Shown piece after piece: positions 34,303 to 44,082 of a DNA stretch of 64,000 nucleotides (its first letter is position 1; the number at the start of each line of letters is the position of its first letter). The translations under genes were made by a program, and so were the position numbers. The DNA lies in the NCBI GenBank assembly GCA_046590205.1, contig JBKJTT010000068.1, forward strand, positions 1 through 64,000, read 5' to 3'. This stretch comes from DATDEW01 sp046590205. Its GTDB lineage: Bacteria; Bacteroidota; Ignavibacteria; Palsa-1295. The notes under the pieces were generated by a model. It was not told the origin of the DNA. It saw only the letters and a list, made by a program, of their open reading frames with translations, and searched no databases.

Positions 34303-37300
34303 GTGACGATTAAGGTCATATATCGCCCGTTACTCCTTCTACTTCTGCAGATAACTACCATGTTTGCTGGGGTTACCTTTATCTACGGACAAGGGAGAGT
34401 CGTTCGCATTCAGCCCGACGCGATAGCTGCGGGAATGACCGTTGCATTTGAGTTATTCGCTCTGGAAAAAGATTCAGGCACATTTGGTGCTGATGGTATC
34501 TATCTCCCCGATCAAAAGATACAACTTGTAAACCCTTCCGATACCACAAGAGCAATTTTCGGACCCGTCGTCGTTAGTTGGAAAGGTCGTCTAATACAGA
34601 TGCCTGTGACAATTAGCGAAACCACTCCGCAAGGGCAAATTCAGTTTCGTATTAAAAATGGTGCGTCGGTAAGTCCGTTCATTACATTTTTTCGGATCGT
34701 TGGACTCGATCCGAAAGTGACAGTATCAGGCAGCGCGGTCATAGGTGACCCATTCACAGGAATCGGCAAATTTACTCCCGGGAATACGATGGTCGTCGAA
34801 GGTTTGGAGATAACATCAACCTCGCTAACTGATAATGTTACTTTTTCTACGTATCACATAGACAGCAACGGAAACCCACGTTTTCATCCTGTTATCATTC
34901 TCTCGAAGGGACCGATCACGATCTCCAACTCAAGACTTTCTCTCAGTGCCGATTCACTCAATGGTGGACCCGGAGGGGGTGGGGGTGGGGGTGGATTTGC
35001 ACGGACAGGCGGTGCAGGGTTTACCGGAGGAGGAAGCGACAGCGGAATAACTATTATGAACGTAGGATCGGGTGACGGACCAAGTTTTCAAATCGATGGT
35101 TCTTACACCGGCGGAGCATCACTAACGGGTGCTTTGGGTGGAGTTAGTGACTTTTCAGATCAAGGTGGTGGTGGTGGAACAGGATCACCATTTGGATCAA
35201 GCGGAAAAAGCGGAAGGGAAAATAGTTTATCTCCTAAAGGTGGGTATGGTGGTGGCTCAGCTGGCGGAGAAGAATTGAATCTACCATACGGCGGCGGCGG
35301 CGGCGGCTACGCAACAAAAGGTGAGAGTGGCAAAGGGGGAGGAGACAATGGTGGGAACATCAATGGCGGCAGATTTCTTGTTCCGCTGCAAGGTGGTTCC
35401 GGAGGCGGCGCAGGCAATTGTTACGAATGTATTGATTCACTTACAGGTTCAGGCGGCGGGGGCGGCGGGGGATTAACAATCATCAGCTTCGCAAGTATTA
35501 ATGTAAACGCTTCGAAGATACTATCGAATGGGAATATGGGTACAAACGCACCAGAACGACTACAAGCCGGTGGTGGAGGTGGCTCCGGGGGTGCTCTATA
35601 TCTTACAGCACGAGCAAAAGTAATCTTTTTGTCAGCAATGCTTCAGAGTCAAGGCGGCAATGGCGGACTCGGAGGAATTGATATAGAAGAAGCATCACGC
35701 GGAGGGAATGGCGGAGATGGCTTGATTCGTGTCGACGGCGATACATCTTTTGTCGCAAGCTCATTTGATGCCGGTATCATTGCTTCAGGTCCTACCGTAC
35801 ACATCCCAACGAGTCCGGTATCTGCGGTCGGTTTACAAATTATCGGTACTGCGGGAAACATGATGGGACTGAAAGATTCTATCCGTATCTACTACCGCTC
35901 CTCCCGTTCATCATGGAAATTCGTTGATACGGTTCGCATCACCGATACCCGCTGGCAAAAATATATTCAGTCTGATTTTGATTCGGTACTCTATGTGACA
36001 GTCCTACAAAGGACTGAAGACCCGCAACGAAGATTTGCAAACTACGAACCGGAGTGGCTGCTATCGCATTTATCAAGTGGTATCATCAAGGTTATTCCAC
36101 GTCCACGTCTCGTTTATTCTCCTGATACCGTTCGCACGGGATGCATAAAACTTGACTCATGCGGTTCGAGCACAGTCTATTTAAACAATGTAGGTTCTCT
36201 TCCAGTCACGATAGACTCTCTTAGTATATCCAATCCTGATTTTACGATTATCTCTAATCCTACTTCGATTCGCCAATTTTCACGCGATAGCATTACCATA
36301 AATTACTGCCCAAAAAAAGCAGGGCAAGATACGGCAATACTCTCGCTTTTTACAAATGATTCGTCAAGGCAGATTGTCGTTATCGGCTGCGGCACAAACA
36401 AAGATTTGCGTATCACGATTATTACATCAATCCATCATTTTGGCAGACGGAAAGTTGATTCTTGTTATACTGTAAAGATCACTATTAAGTCTGATGGTCA
36501 AGATACTGTCACCATTGACCCAAAAGAATTTACGAACGGCCAGTTTACAGTTCTATCGCCAACATCACCAATCAAACTTGGAAAAGGGCAAAGTGATACA
36601 ATAGTTATTCAGTATTGTCCAACTGACACCGGCTTCGTTCGCTCCTCTGTAATTATAACGGAGCAACGGGATTCTATCGTCGTCACAGGCACCGGAATAC
36701 TGAAGAAAATATCAGCGGTCGATACACTGAATCTGGGAGTGCTATGTAATGGCAAATGCTTTGATACCACAATTACAATTACATCAAGCGGAAATGAGCC
36801 GGTCCGTGTGGATTCTATCAATGGGGCAACGATACTATTATCTCAACTCCCCATAACTCTTCAACCTGAGCAGCAGACAGATATTCGCATACGTATCTGT
36901 CCCGATTCGATCACGCAAACACAAAAGAGGATTAGCTTTATCGGTGATGCAGATTTTTCGCAATCTACTCTATCTGTATTTTTACTTTCATCGCCAAATC
37001 TTACACTTACCCAACCACTTGAATTCAAGGGAATCTGTATCGGTGGTAAGGATACGATAGTCCGAAGCTTTGTTAACCGAACAGGTACTAATTTAGCTGT
37101 AAATTCCGCGTCGCTTCACGGAAGTTCAGGGATAACATCCTCTGCGATTTCTACACCGACATCATTACCGAGTGATGATTCTGTGCGGATTGAGTTTTAC
37201 TTTGATCCTGCTACACCGGAAGCATATAGCGACACTCTTGAGTTTGCCGTCTCATCAAACGGCTGCGATACTGTTCTATCGTATATCATTACGGGTTTTG

Positions 37301-38301
37301 CATCAAATGGTGAGCCGTTATTCTCGCGCAAGGAAATAGATTTTGGAACAGTCGATACAGGAGACTGCACAACTAACCTACTTATCATCAGCAATGTATG
37401 TCTCTCGCCGATAACAGTTAATGTTCCTACACTATCGGGAAGATTTAGTTTAATCTCATCTCAATCGTCCCCTCTCCAGATAAGCGGAGGCGAAAGCGAT
37501 ACTCTTATCTATCAATACTGCCCAAACACAGATACTGGTGATTCATTATCTGTAAACTTCACCGATGGTTTAGGCACAAACTATCCCGTGACTTTCAGAG
37601 GAAAAGGACTAGTAAAGACATCACAACCACACGTATATATCCATTTGCCAATTAGCAAAGCTGTTTCCGGAACAGCGTTCGACTATATCGTATCAATTGA
37701 TAGTGCGAGAGATATTGTCCGTCTTGATTCGTTTGTCGTTACGCTAACGTATGACCCAATCGTTGTTCAGCCGATGAGTATTGCATCAGGACAAATAGGA
37801 AGTATCAAACGTGGCAGCGAGACTACGCCCGGTGTTTATACTTTTGCAGTTGAGAACATTCAGATAGAACCTGCGAGGTCAATCGCATCTATTACAATGA
37901 TGCCACTTCTCTCGAAGCATACATCAACACCTGTAATTGCTACAGCTTCGCTACCATATCCGAATGCTGCTCTTACAATAAATGAAGGACGTATCGATGT
38001 TGAGCGATGTGAAGATCCGCCACAGAATATCGTCATACCCGGAGATTTTTCTTTTGAGCTACCTACTCCTAATCCAACAAACGCGAACATACTACTCTCG
38101 TTTGAAACAGGAGCTGAAGGGATAGCGAATATCTCTGTTTCAAATTCATCAGGAAGTGTTGTTTTGGAGAAGAGTGTTGCGGCAAAAAAAGGTTTGAATG
38201 AATATCATCTTGATCTCTCATCGTTGCCATCGGGCAGATATTCTGTTGCGATAGATTCATGGGGATGGCGCGAGACCAAGCCCGTGGTAATTATAAAATA
38301 A
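34303..38301 (+). CDS. T9SS cargo with glycine-rich region and anchor-D repeats
   Basis: 1332 residues from the GTG at 34303, which gives a good signal peptide (TIKVIYRPLLLLLLQITTMF). The frame is open upstream to 34156, but that part overlaps the preceding gene. Residues about 30-215 are a beta-rich domain. About 220-485 is an extremely glycine-rich tract with polyglycine runs and recurring GGxGG units, resembling a glycine-rich lectin/receptor-like fold of repeated strands. Residues about 600-1130 are Hydin-like anchor-D repeats (ISNPDFTIIS, PKKAGQDTAIL, CPTDTGFV). About 1135-1240 is cohesin-like, and the last 85 residues are a type A sorting domain (PTPNPTNANILLSFETG, then PSGRYSVAID). Extracellular or surface protein. 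Confidence 0.82.
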   Translation: MTIKVIYRPLLLLLLQITTMFAGVTFIYGQGRVVRIQPDAIAAGMTVAFELFALEKDSGTFGADGIYLPDQKIQLVNPSDTTRAIFGPVVVSWKGRLIQMPVTISETTPQGQIQFRIKNGASVSPFITFFRIVGLDPKVTVSGSAVIGDPFTGIGKFTPGNTMVVEGLEITSTSLTDNVTFSTYHIDSNGNPRFHPVIILSKGPITISNSRLSLSADSLNGGPGGGGGGGGFARTGGAGFTGGGSDSGITIMNVGSGDGPSFQIDGSYTGGASLTGALGGVSDFSDQGGGGGTGSPFGSSGKSGRENSLSPKGGYGGGSAGGEELNLPYGGGGGGYATKGESGKGGGDNGGNINGGRFLVPLQGGSGGGAGNCYECIDSLTGSGGGGGGGLTIISFASINVNASKILSNGNMGTNAPERLQAGGGGGSGGALYLTARAKVIFLSAMLQSQGGNGGLGGIDIEEASRGGNGGDGLIRVDGDTSFVASSFDAGIIASGPTVHIPTSPVSAVGLQIIGTAGNMMGLKDSIRIYYRSSRSSWKFVDTVRITDTRWQKYIQSDFDSVLYVTVLQRTEDPQRRFANYEPEWLLSHLSSGIIKVIPRPRLVYSPDTVRTGCIKLDSCGSSTVYLNNVGSLPVTIDSLSISNPDFTIISNPTSIRQFSRDSITINYCPKKAGQDTAILSLFTNDSSRQIVVIGCGTNKDLRITIITSIHHFGRRKVDSCYTVKITIKSDGQDTVTIDPKEFTNGQFTVLSPTSPIKLGKGQSDTIVIQYCPTDTGFVRSSVIITEQRDSIVVTGTGILKKISAVDTLNLGVLCNGKCFDTTITITSSGNEPVRVDSINGATILLSQLPITLQPEQQTDIRIRICPDSITQTQKRISFIGDADFSQSTLSVFLLSSPNLTLTQPLEFKGICIGGKDTIVRSFVNRTGTNLAVNSASLHGSSGITSSAISTPTSLPSDDSVRIEFYFDPATPEAYSDTLEFAVSSNGCDTVLSYIITGFASNGEPLFSRKEIDFGTVDTGDCTTNLLIISNVCLSPITVNVPTLSGRFSLISSQSSPLQISGGESDTLIYQYCPNTDTGDSLSVNFTDGLGTNYPVTFRGKGLVKTSQPHVYIHLPISKAVSGTAFDYIVSIDSARDIVRLDSFVVTLTYDPIVVQPMSIASGQIGSIKRGSETTPGVYTFAVENIQIEPARSIASITMMPLLSKHTSTPVIATASLPYPNAALTINEGRIDVERCEDPPQNIVIPGDFSFELPTPNPTNANILLSFETGAEGIANISVSNSSGSVVLEKSVAAKKGLNEYHLDLSSLPSGRYSVAIDSWGWRETKPVVIIK

Positions 38302-38306
38302 GTTTG

Positions 38307-39269
38307 ATGGAAACATTAGCAACCTGGAAACACGGCTTTACGCCGAACCGAGTTACATTTGAATCATTACGATTAGGCAATTCATCGCTTGACGCTGTCG
38401 AATCAGGAGCGCGCAATTGCGAAGCAGATGAAACGTGCATGTCAGTCGGCAGAGGCGGGATACCCGATGATATGGGTATCGTCTCACTCGATGCATCCAT
38501 TATGGATCATGGAGGAAACTGCGGAGCTGTTACATTCGTCGAACATTACTTACATCCCATTTCCATTGCGCGCCGCGTCATGGAGAAGACTCCGCACATT
38601 ATGTTATCAGGCAAAGGTGCAGAGCTATTTGCCGAGCGCGAAGGATTCACGAGAGACGAACTCCTGACCGATGCCGCAAAAAAACTTTACGATAAGTGGA
38701 AGTCGCTCCCCAAAGGCGGATTGAATGTTCGTCTGCGCCGCTCGACCGAAGGTGAGCATGAATATGTTTTTGAATACACCGAGGGAGGCATAAAGCATGA
38801 GCTTTCACGAGAGATACTCAACGAGTCTCATGACACGATAGGCATCATTGCGCGAGATAAGAACGGCAAGCTTGCCGGGGCGTGCACCACCTCGGGACTT
38901 GCATTCAAGATGCACGGCAGAGTCGGCGATTCACCTATCATTGGTGCGGGTCTCTACGTTGATGGTGAAGTAGGTGCGGCGGTAGCAACAGGTAACGGCG
39001 AACTCGTGATGCGAGCTTGCTCCGCATTTCATATCGTTGAGCAGCTTCGTCAAGGAGTTGAGCCGAATGTAGCACTTGATAACGCTATCGCAAGAATGCA
39101 CAAAGACAAACATTTGACTGACGACATGCAAGTCGGCGTAATGCTGCTTCGATCTGATGGTGTATGGTCTGCACGAAGTTTACGCGAAGGATTTCAGCTT
39201 GCTGTTGCGAGTGACGGCAAGGAAAACACACTCTATAATTGTAACAACACATCATTCTCACAGGTATGA
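38307..39269 (+). CDS. isoaspartyl peptidase / glycosylasparaginase family (Ntn hydrolase)
   Basis: 320 residues from the ATG at 38307. The family cleaves itself before a threonine that becomes the N-terminal nucleophile: here NESHDTIGIIARD, with Thr177. Substrate-loop motifs AGACTTSGLAFKMHGRVGDS and GAGLYVDGEVGAAVATGNGE follow. The protein begins without a signal peptide. Relatives hydrolyse isoaspartyl dipeptides, asparagine or N-acetylglucosaminyl-asparagine, and the sequence does not settle which. The downstream SDR gene starts within its stop codon (ATGA overlap). The upstream gap is only 5 bases. Confidence 0.9.
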   Translation: METLATWKHGFTPNRVTFESLRLGNSSLDAVESGARNCEADETCMSVGRGGIPDDMGIVSLDASIMDHGGNCGAVTFVEHYLHPISIARRVMEKTPHIMLSGKGAELFAEREGFTRDELLTDAAKKLYDKWKSLPKGGLNVRLRRSTEGEHEYVFEYTEGGIKHELSREILNESHDTIGIIARDKNGKLAGACTTSGLAFKMHGRVGDSPIIGAGLYVDGEVGAAVATGNGELVMRACSAFHIVEQLRQGVEPNVALDNAIARMHKDKHLTDDMQVGVMLLRSDGVWSARSLREGFQLAVASDGKENTLYNCNNTSFSQV

Positions 39270-39997
39270 CGGTACTTATCACAGGCGCGGGACGTGGCAT
39301 TGGTAGAGCAATAGCATTAGCACTTACTGCCGCAGGTCATACTGCGATACTTACCGCTCGCACAACGACTGAACTTGAAGGCGTTAAACAAGAGATAGAG
39401 TCGAAGAACGGAAAAGCATTTATCTACCTATGTGACATCACTTCGAAAGAATCTCTGACTTCCCTGCTTGCTTCAGTAAAGAATGATGTCGGCAATGTTG
39501 ATATACTTATTAATAATGCAGGGATTGCCGAATCGGCGAAACTTGAAGATACGTCAGATGAATTCTGGCAAAAAACGTTCGCCGTCAATGTTGACGCACC
39601 GTTCTTCCTTGCTCGCGCAGTTGTACCTGACATGAAAAAGAATGGGAAAGGTGTAATAATCAATATTGCTTCGACCGCCGCACTTGAGGGCTTTAATTAT
39701 ACGTCTGCATACACCGCTTCCAAGCATGCACTCCTTGGCTTATCTCGTGCTCTCGCGGTAGAACTTCGCAAAAGCAACATCTCTGTCCATACTATCTGTC
39801 CTGGATTTGTCCGGACTGATATACTCGCAAAGAGCGTCGAGAATATCACTAAACGCACAGGCAAATCAAGCTCGGATGCCGAAGCAGAGCTTGGCAAGAT
39901 GAATGCTTCGGGCAAAATCATCGAACCCGAAGAAGTCGCACACATTGTTCTTGGTATTATTTCAGGTGCAAATACGAGCGAGCTTATAACTCTCTAA
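39266..39997 (+). CDS. short-chain dehydrogenase/reductase (SDR family)
   Basis: 243 residues. It shows the NAD(P)-binding TGAGRGIG at 6-13, NNAG at 83-86, and a catalytic Ser136-Tyr149-Lys153 triad (IINIAS, SAYTASKHA). FabG-like in length and layout, but the substrate is not predictable, and a role in fatty-acid synthesis is not supported by the neighbours. It is cytoplasmic and overlaps the asparaginase gene by 4 bases. The next gene starts 3 bases after its stop. Confidence 0.9.
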   Translation: MTVLITGAGRGIGRAIALALTAAGHTAILTARTTTELEGVKQEIESKNGKAFIYLCDITSKESLTSLLASVKNDVGNVDILINNAGIAESAKLEDTSDEFWQKTFAVNVDAPFFLARAVVPDMKKNGKGVIINIASTAALEGFNYTSAYTASKHALLGLSRALAVELRKSNISVHTICPGFVRTDILAKSVENITKRTGKSSSDAEAELGKMNASGKIIEPEEVAHIVLGIISGANTSELITL

Positions 39998-40000
39998 ACT

Positions 40001-40612
40001 ATGCTTGACATACGTACAGAAGCCATCGTAAAAGCATCGGTGCTTGCATCGCGTCCATCATACCGTGATGGATTGCGTCTGCATCTTGCGAAAGTAAAAG
40101 CTGATGCACTTGCAACACGTGAAGAACTTTATGAAGCATTCTTACAACTTTATCTCTTTGCAGGTTTTCCGTCTGCACTTGAGGCAAGCCGCGCACTTTT
40201 GAGACTATTCCCAGTCGATAAGAATGATGTAAGTAGAGATATTACTTCGTACTACACTGTCGAATCATTTGCTCGTCAAGGCGAAGAACTCTATAAAAAA
40301 GTGTATGCTGCAAATCATAATGTCGTCAAGCAAGGGCTTATCGATATTTCGCCCGAGCTTGCCGCATGGGCACTTGTTGAAGGATATGGGAAGACATTAT
40401 CACGCCCGAATCTGGATACCAAAACCCGAGAGCTTGCTATTGTTGCTATTCTTACGCAGCTTGAATGGGATAGACAGCTTTTCTCGCATATACTCGGCTC
40501 ACGAAACGTCGGAGCTACAAGTCGGGAGATAACTGAAGCTGCAAGAATAGGTGCGAACGGCGACGTAAAGAAGTTTGAAATTGCGGAACAACTCATCCAA
40601 AAAATCACTTAA
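40001..40612 (+). CDS. carboxymuconolactone decarboxylase-like (AhpD-fold) protein
   Basis: 203 residues. The C-terminal half matches the CMD/AhpD fold: TKTRELAIVAILTQLEWDRQ, LFSHILGSRNVGATSREITE. The CXXC motif of the peroxidase-reductase AhpD is missing, so a redox role is unlikely and a decarboxylase-like or structural role remains. The N-terminal half also fits the two-repeat helical fold (LEASRALLRLFPVDKND). No substrate is proposed. Part of the tight 33.2-43.2 kb run. Confidence 0.75.
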   Translation: MLDIRTEAIVKASVLASRPSYRDGLRLHLAKVKADALATREELYEAFLQLYLFAGFPSALEASRALLRLFPVDKNDVSRDITSYYTVESFARQGEELYKKVYAANHNVVKQGLIDISPELAAWALVEGYGKTLSRPNLDTKTRELAIVAILTQLEWDRQLFSHILGSRNVGATSREITEAARIGANGDVKKFEIAEQLIQKIT

Positions 40613-40622
40613 AACACCCGCA

Positions 40623-41867
40623 ATGAATACGAACCGTTTCTTATTAGTATTTCTCGCATTTCTTACCGTCGGCTGCGGCAAGAGTATTGACGCACCACCA
40701 ACACTATCGTCGGTTGGCTTTGATGCTGCAGGTTCGAGGCAGATTCCGAAGATCGGCTCGCCGGCCACGATCACTAATATACTTAATGAGAAACTTACCT
40801 TCGAGAGAGCGGAGTTTACTTCGTCACCCATCGCTTTCCCGGATGCAAGCGGATATGTTGTCGGAACACGCGCTGGTATGGTGGCGATCTTTTCTGCTGC
40901 CGATTCGCTCACTGCATTAATCTCACTTCAAAGTAAGTCGCCAGTTCTTGAAATACTTGTTGACAGCAATTCTATTATTGTTTTACAACCCGACGGCTTA
41001 GTAACGTTACTCGCAAAAGATGGGAAAGAGCGATGGACAAACCCACTGACTACTTCTCCACGGTGCAACTCTCTTCTTAGCGACGCAAACATTTTGATTG
41101 CGACTGATTCTTCCCTTGTTCGTATTTCAACTGCTGATGGTAAATCGTCAAATATTTTATCTTATGCTCTTTCTCCTCGCTCACTTGCATACGATAAGAA
41201 TGCAAAGCTTATCTATTTTGCACTGACGACAAATTCAAGCGACGGGGCTGATAGTATTATATGTATAAGTGAAGATGGGAAAGTTATCTCACGTACAGGA
41301 TTTCCGAACATGCGTATTAGTTCGAACTTGACACTCGTTGGTGATGAGAGCAAACGTGTAGCATTCGGATACTTTGGTGACTTGAATCCGCAAAGCTCTG
41401 TACGCAGAACTTATGTAGCTCTTTATGAAGGCATTACAGAAGGCAAGCCGAAACAAGTAGCTAAGCATGAAATACCATATATCCCGATGAACATCGCATC
41501 AAACAGGGAGCTTATCGTTTCATCCGGCTTCCGCGAACGTTCGGAAGAACTTGCATCAGGCATTGACGCATTTGATATTGCAAAGCTCGAAAAGCGTTGG
41601 CAGCGCAGATTCTCGGAGCCGCTTGTCGCACCAATCAGTATCTCAAGTGCAAATATATACTTCACTCTTAGTTTTCCGACGACTGCCGAGACGCCCTCGA
41701 ATGGATTGTTCTATGTGCTCTTTGCTGAAGACGGAAAAACCGATAGAGAAGTTGCTATCGAAGGAGTGCGTTCCGGGTTTGCGGCGGGTATGCCAATGCC
41801 GCTGGGTGAATCGGCACTTATGCTATCTGATAATCAAAAACCAATTATCTATATAATCAGAGATTGA
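40623..41867 (+). CDS. PQQ-like beta-propeller lipoprotein
   Basis: 414 residues from the ATG at 40623, giving a lipoprotein signal MNTNRFLLVFLAFLTVGCG with cysteine 18. The mature part shows repeating blades with a G-x-V-x-x-x-x-x-D-G pattern (YVVGTRAGMVAIFSAADS, VLQPDGLVTLLAKDGKERW, LIYFALTT, IDAFDIAKLEKRWQRRFSEP). The DGKxxW motif of PQQ-like / BamB-like propellers occurs twice. It is anchored in a membrane of the envelope. A BamB-like scaffold is possible, but length and neighbours do not support that name. Confidence 0.75.
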   Translation: MNTNRFLLVFLAFLTVGCGKSIDAPPTLSSVGFDAAGSRQIPKIGSPATITNILNEKLTFERAEFTSSPIAFPDASGYVVGTRAGMVAIFSAADSLTALISLQSKSPVLEILVDSNSIIVLQPDGLVTLLAKDGKERWTNPLTTSPRCNSLLSDANILIATDSSLVRISTADGKSSNILSYALSPRSLAYDKNAKLIYFALTTNSSDGADSIICISEDGKVISRTGFPNMRISSNLTLVGDESKRVAFGYFGDLNPQSSVRRTYVALYEGITEGKPKQVAKHEIPYIPMNIASNRELIVSSGFRERSEELASGIDAFDIAKLEKRWQRRFSEPLVAPISISSANIYFTLSFPTTAETPSNGLFYVLFAEDGKTDREVAIEGVRSGFAAGMPMPLGESALMLSDNQKPIIYIIRD

Positions 41868-42772
41868 TGGACCTTTTCAATAAGCTCATTGCTTGGGTTT
41901 TACCAATTGTTCCAAAAGGTATTGTCCGCAAGGTAAGCGCACGGTACATCGCAGGCGATGCACTCCCCGATGCTGTTCGATGTGTTCGCTCTCTTAACGG
42001 CGAAGGTGCAATGGCAACGGTGGATGTACTCGGTGAATACATCAAGAATATCGGTGAAGCAGATGAGAATACACGCTACTCATGTGAAGTGCTCGAGACA
42101 ATTGAGCGCGAAAAGATTGACAGTAACCTTTCGATAAAGCTAACATCGCTCGGACTTGGCTTGGATAATGCTCACTGCGAAGAGAACGTCAGGAAGATAC
42201 TCGATACAGCGAGGACACACGGCAATATCTTTGTGCGCTTTGATATGGAAGACTCTCACTACACAACTCTTACAATAGATCTTTATGATAAACTCCGCAA
42301 AGAATATTCAAATGTAGGAGTCGTAATACAAGCATATCTTCGCAGAACAGAGAACGATATTAAACAGCTTACTGATGGTGGCTTCACAAACGTTCGACTC
42401 TGCAAAGGCATCTACATTGAAGCCGAAGAGATCGCATTCAAAGGACGCGACGAGATACGCTATAACTTTGCGAAGTGCCTCGACCTGCTTTTCTCACGCG
42501 GAGCATACGTCGGTATAGCGACACATGACGAAGTTATCGTTGAAAGTGCAAAGAACATCATCAAGAAACACTCTCTTGATAGAACAAAGTATGAATTCCA
42601 AATGCTTCTTGGTGTACGCGAGAATATGCGTCGCGCCATCATTAAAGAAGGACATCGTCTGCGTGTTTATGTTCCGTTCGGTGCAGATTGGTACGGATAT
42701 TCTGTGCGCCGCTTAAAAGAGAATCCAAGTGTTGCAGGACATGTTGTAAAAGCGATGTTCACGAGAGGATAA
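41867..42772 (+). CDS. proline dehydrogenase
   Basis: 301 residues from an ATG at 41867 that overlaps the previous stop (TGATG). A monofunctional PRODH: the TIM-barrel sequence includes SNLSIKLTSLGLGLD, FVRFDMEDS, VVIQAYLRRTENDI, NVRLCKGIYIE, FQMLLGVRENM and RVYVPFGADWYGYSVRRLKE, covering the FAD and proline-binding motifs. It oxidises proline to pyrroline-5-carboxylate and feeds electrons to the membrane quinone pool. No P5C dehydrogenase is adjacent. Proline and asparagine (upstream asparaginase-like gene) catabolism in one run is suggestive but unproven. Confidence 0.92.
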   Translation: MDLFNKLIAWVLPIVPKGIVRKVSARYIAGDALPDAVRCVRSLNGEGAMATVDVLGEYIKNIGEADENTRYSCEVLETIEREKIDSNLSIKLTSLGLGLDNAHCEENVRKILDTARTHGNIFVRFDMEDSHYTTLTIDLYDKLRKEYSNVGVVIQAYLRRTENDIKQLTDGGFTNVRLCKGIYIEAEEIAFKGRDEIRYNFAKCLDLLFSRGAYVGIATHDEVIVESAKNIIKKHSLDRTKYEFQMLLGVRENMRRAIIKEGHRLRVYVPFGADWYGYSVRRLKENPSVAGHVVKAMFTRG

Positions 42773-42775
42773 CCA

Positions 42776-43165
42776 GTGCACCAATACGCAAAACATTTTT
42801 CGCTTGAAGAGGCGCAGCAGATCGTCAAGGATGTCATCCCCATCCTCGAAGATATTTCGCGGCTCAAAGAAATTCTCGACAATAAAGGATATGACGTATT
42901 CCGCCATCAGTATTTTGGTGGCATAGGACCGAACGGACAGAAGTTCTTCCCGAGCGAAATGGAAGAACTTGTGCTGAAGGTCAGGGAGATAAACGAACTC
43001 GGCATTGAGATCAAAGACCTTAATAAAGGACTCATCGATTTCCCGCATTTGCGTCGCGGCGGAGAGGAAGTATATCTCTGTTATATGCTCGGTGAACCTG
43101 CTATCATTGCATGGCATCCGATCTTGGGCGGATTCCCTTCAAGAAAATCGCTTGACGAACTGTAA
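42776..43165 (+). CDS. DUF2203-family protein
   Basis: 129 residues from a GTG at 42776, 3 bases past the proline dehydrogenase stop. It matches DUF2203: FSLEEAQQIVKDVIPILEDI at the N-terminus and ELGIEIKDLNKGLIDFPHLR, then EEVYLCYMLGE and IIAWHPILGGFPSRKSL at the C-terminus. The N-terminal half is a helical coiled segment and the rest a small beta-rich domain. No function is known for the family. Confidence 0.85.
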   Translation: MHQYAKHFSLEEAQQIVKDVIPILEDISRLKEILDNKGYDVFRHQYFGGIGPNGQKFFPSEMEELVLKVREINELGIEIKDLNKGLIDFPHLRRGGEEVYLCYMLGEPAIIAWHPILGGFPSRKSLDEL

Positions 43166-43173
43166 TATTTTTG
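43166..43173 (+). promoter_or_regulatory. candidate -7 element (TATTTTTG) for the cytochrome lipoprotein gene
   Basis: Exact TAnnTTTG, 45 bases before the ATG at 43219 and beginning immediately after the stop of the DUF2203 gene. No TTTG box lies at the standard distance, so confidence is modest. Confidence 0.35.
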
Positions 43174-43218
43174 TACTTCCCCGTGTCTATATACTTTCTA
43201 TCTAACGCAAAATAATCT

Positions 43219-44061
43219 ATGAAAAGAACGTTACGAATCGCTCTCTGTGCATTTACATTCTTATCACTGCAAACCCTCATTAGCTGCAGTCAGAAAGAAG
43301 CCGATAAACCCGCCGAGAACATCGAATCAAAAGTTGATAGCGCACTCGGCAGCGAGCCGACTGCTGAGGTTGTACCTCCGACAGATACTACAACATCCGC
43401 TCCTACCGGAGGATCAGGCGGCGCTGGCGAAAAGCTCTTTAAGAGCACCTCGCTTGGCAAAGTAAAATCATCATGTGCAACATGCCACTCTACCGGAGGT
43501 TCTGATTCGCGTATCAGAGCAGGACATACCCTCGCCGGAGTTACCAAACGTACCTCCACATGGAACGGGATGTTCAAAGACGCTGACCTCGAGAAGAACG
43601 CATACGGCGCATCGCTCTGCGCTACGCTCTTCCAGGCAAAAGCTAGCGGACTTAAAGCCGACGAAGTTACTGCGCTCAATGAATACCTGAAGTCTCTAGA
43701 ATCTGCTCCCGGAGCTGTGACAAAGAATCTCAACATCCAATGGGCAGCGAAGCCACCTTTGAAAAAGGATGAATCTGTTGATGAGAAAGTTGCCAAGCCA
43801 ATTCTCAAAGCGATCATGAAAACACCCGGTGATGTAAAAGCGGGAGAAGGTGTATTCGCAAAGTCATGCGCTAACTGCCATAGCTTTAAAGATAAACTTA
43901 TCGGACCAAAGTTCACGGCGGATATTGCGGGTGAACCGGAGATCATTGCATCGGCAATACGCTTCGGCTACGGTGCGATGCCATTCTTTGCGAAGGATAA
44001 GCTTACCGATCAGCAAGTCGCTGATGTAGTCGCCTATATTCAGGCAACAGCCGGCAACTAA
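43219..44061 (+). CDS. dihaem cytochrome c lipoprotein
   Basis: 280 residues with a lipobox ending LISC (Cys23). A 45-residue flexible linker rich in proline, threonine and glycine precedes two cytochrome c domains. The first has CATCH at 86-90 and the second CANCH at 217-221, with a candidate axial methionine in GAMPFF. It is a membrane-anchored electron carrier facing the periplasm. The domains are separated by a long helical spacer (about 130-205). It is ended by a terminator. Partners cannot be identified from the neighbours. Confidence 0.88.
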   Translation: MKRTLRIALCAFTFLSLQTLISCSQKEADKPAENIESKVDSALGSEPTAEVVPPTDTTTSAPTGGSGGAGEKLFKSTSLGKVKSSCATCHSTGGSDSRIRAGHTLAGVTKRTSTWNGMFKDADLEKNAYGASLCATLFQAKASGLKADEVTALNEYLKSLESAPGAVTKNLNIQWAAKPPLKKDESVDEKVAKPILKAIMKTPGDVKAGEGVFAKSCANCHSFKDKLIGPKFTADIAGEPEIIASAIRFGYGAMPFFAKDKLTDQQVADVVAYIQATAGN

Positions 44062-44082
44062 AATAGAGACACTTTCTTACTT

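Noticed and set aside
34964..35740. tandem-repeat array or CRISPR-like pattern in the GC-rich part
   Set aside because: The repeats are glycine codons in a single open frame with variable unit length; there are no spacers or conserved repeat sequence.
43290..43946. 218-codon minus-strand frame
   Set aside because: Antisense to the dihaem cytochrome gene, whose two CXXCH motifs are clear.
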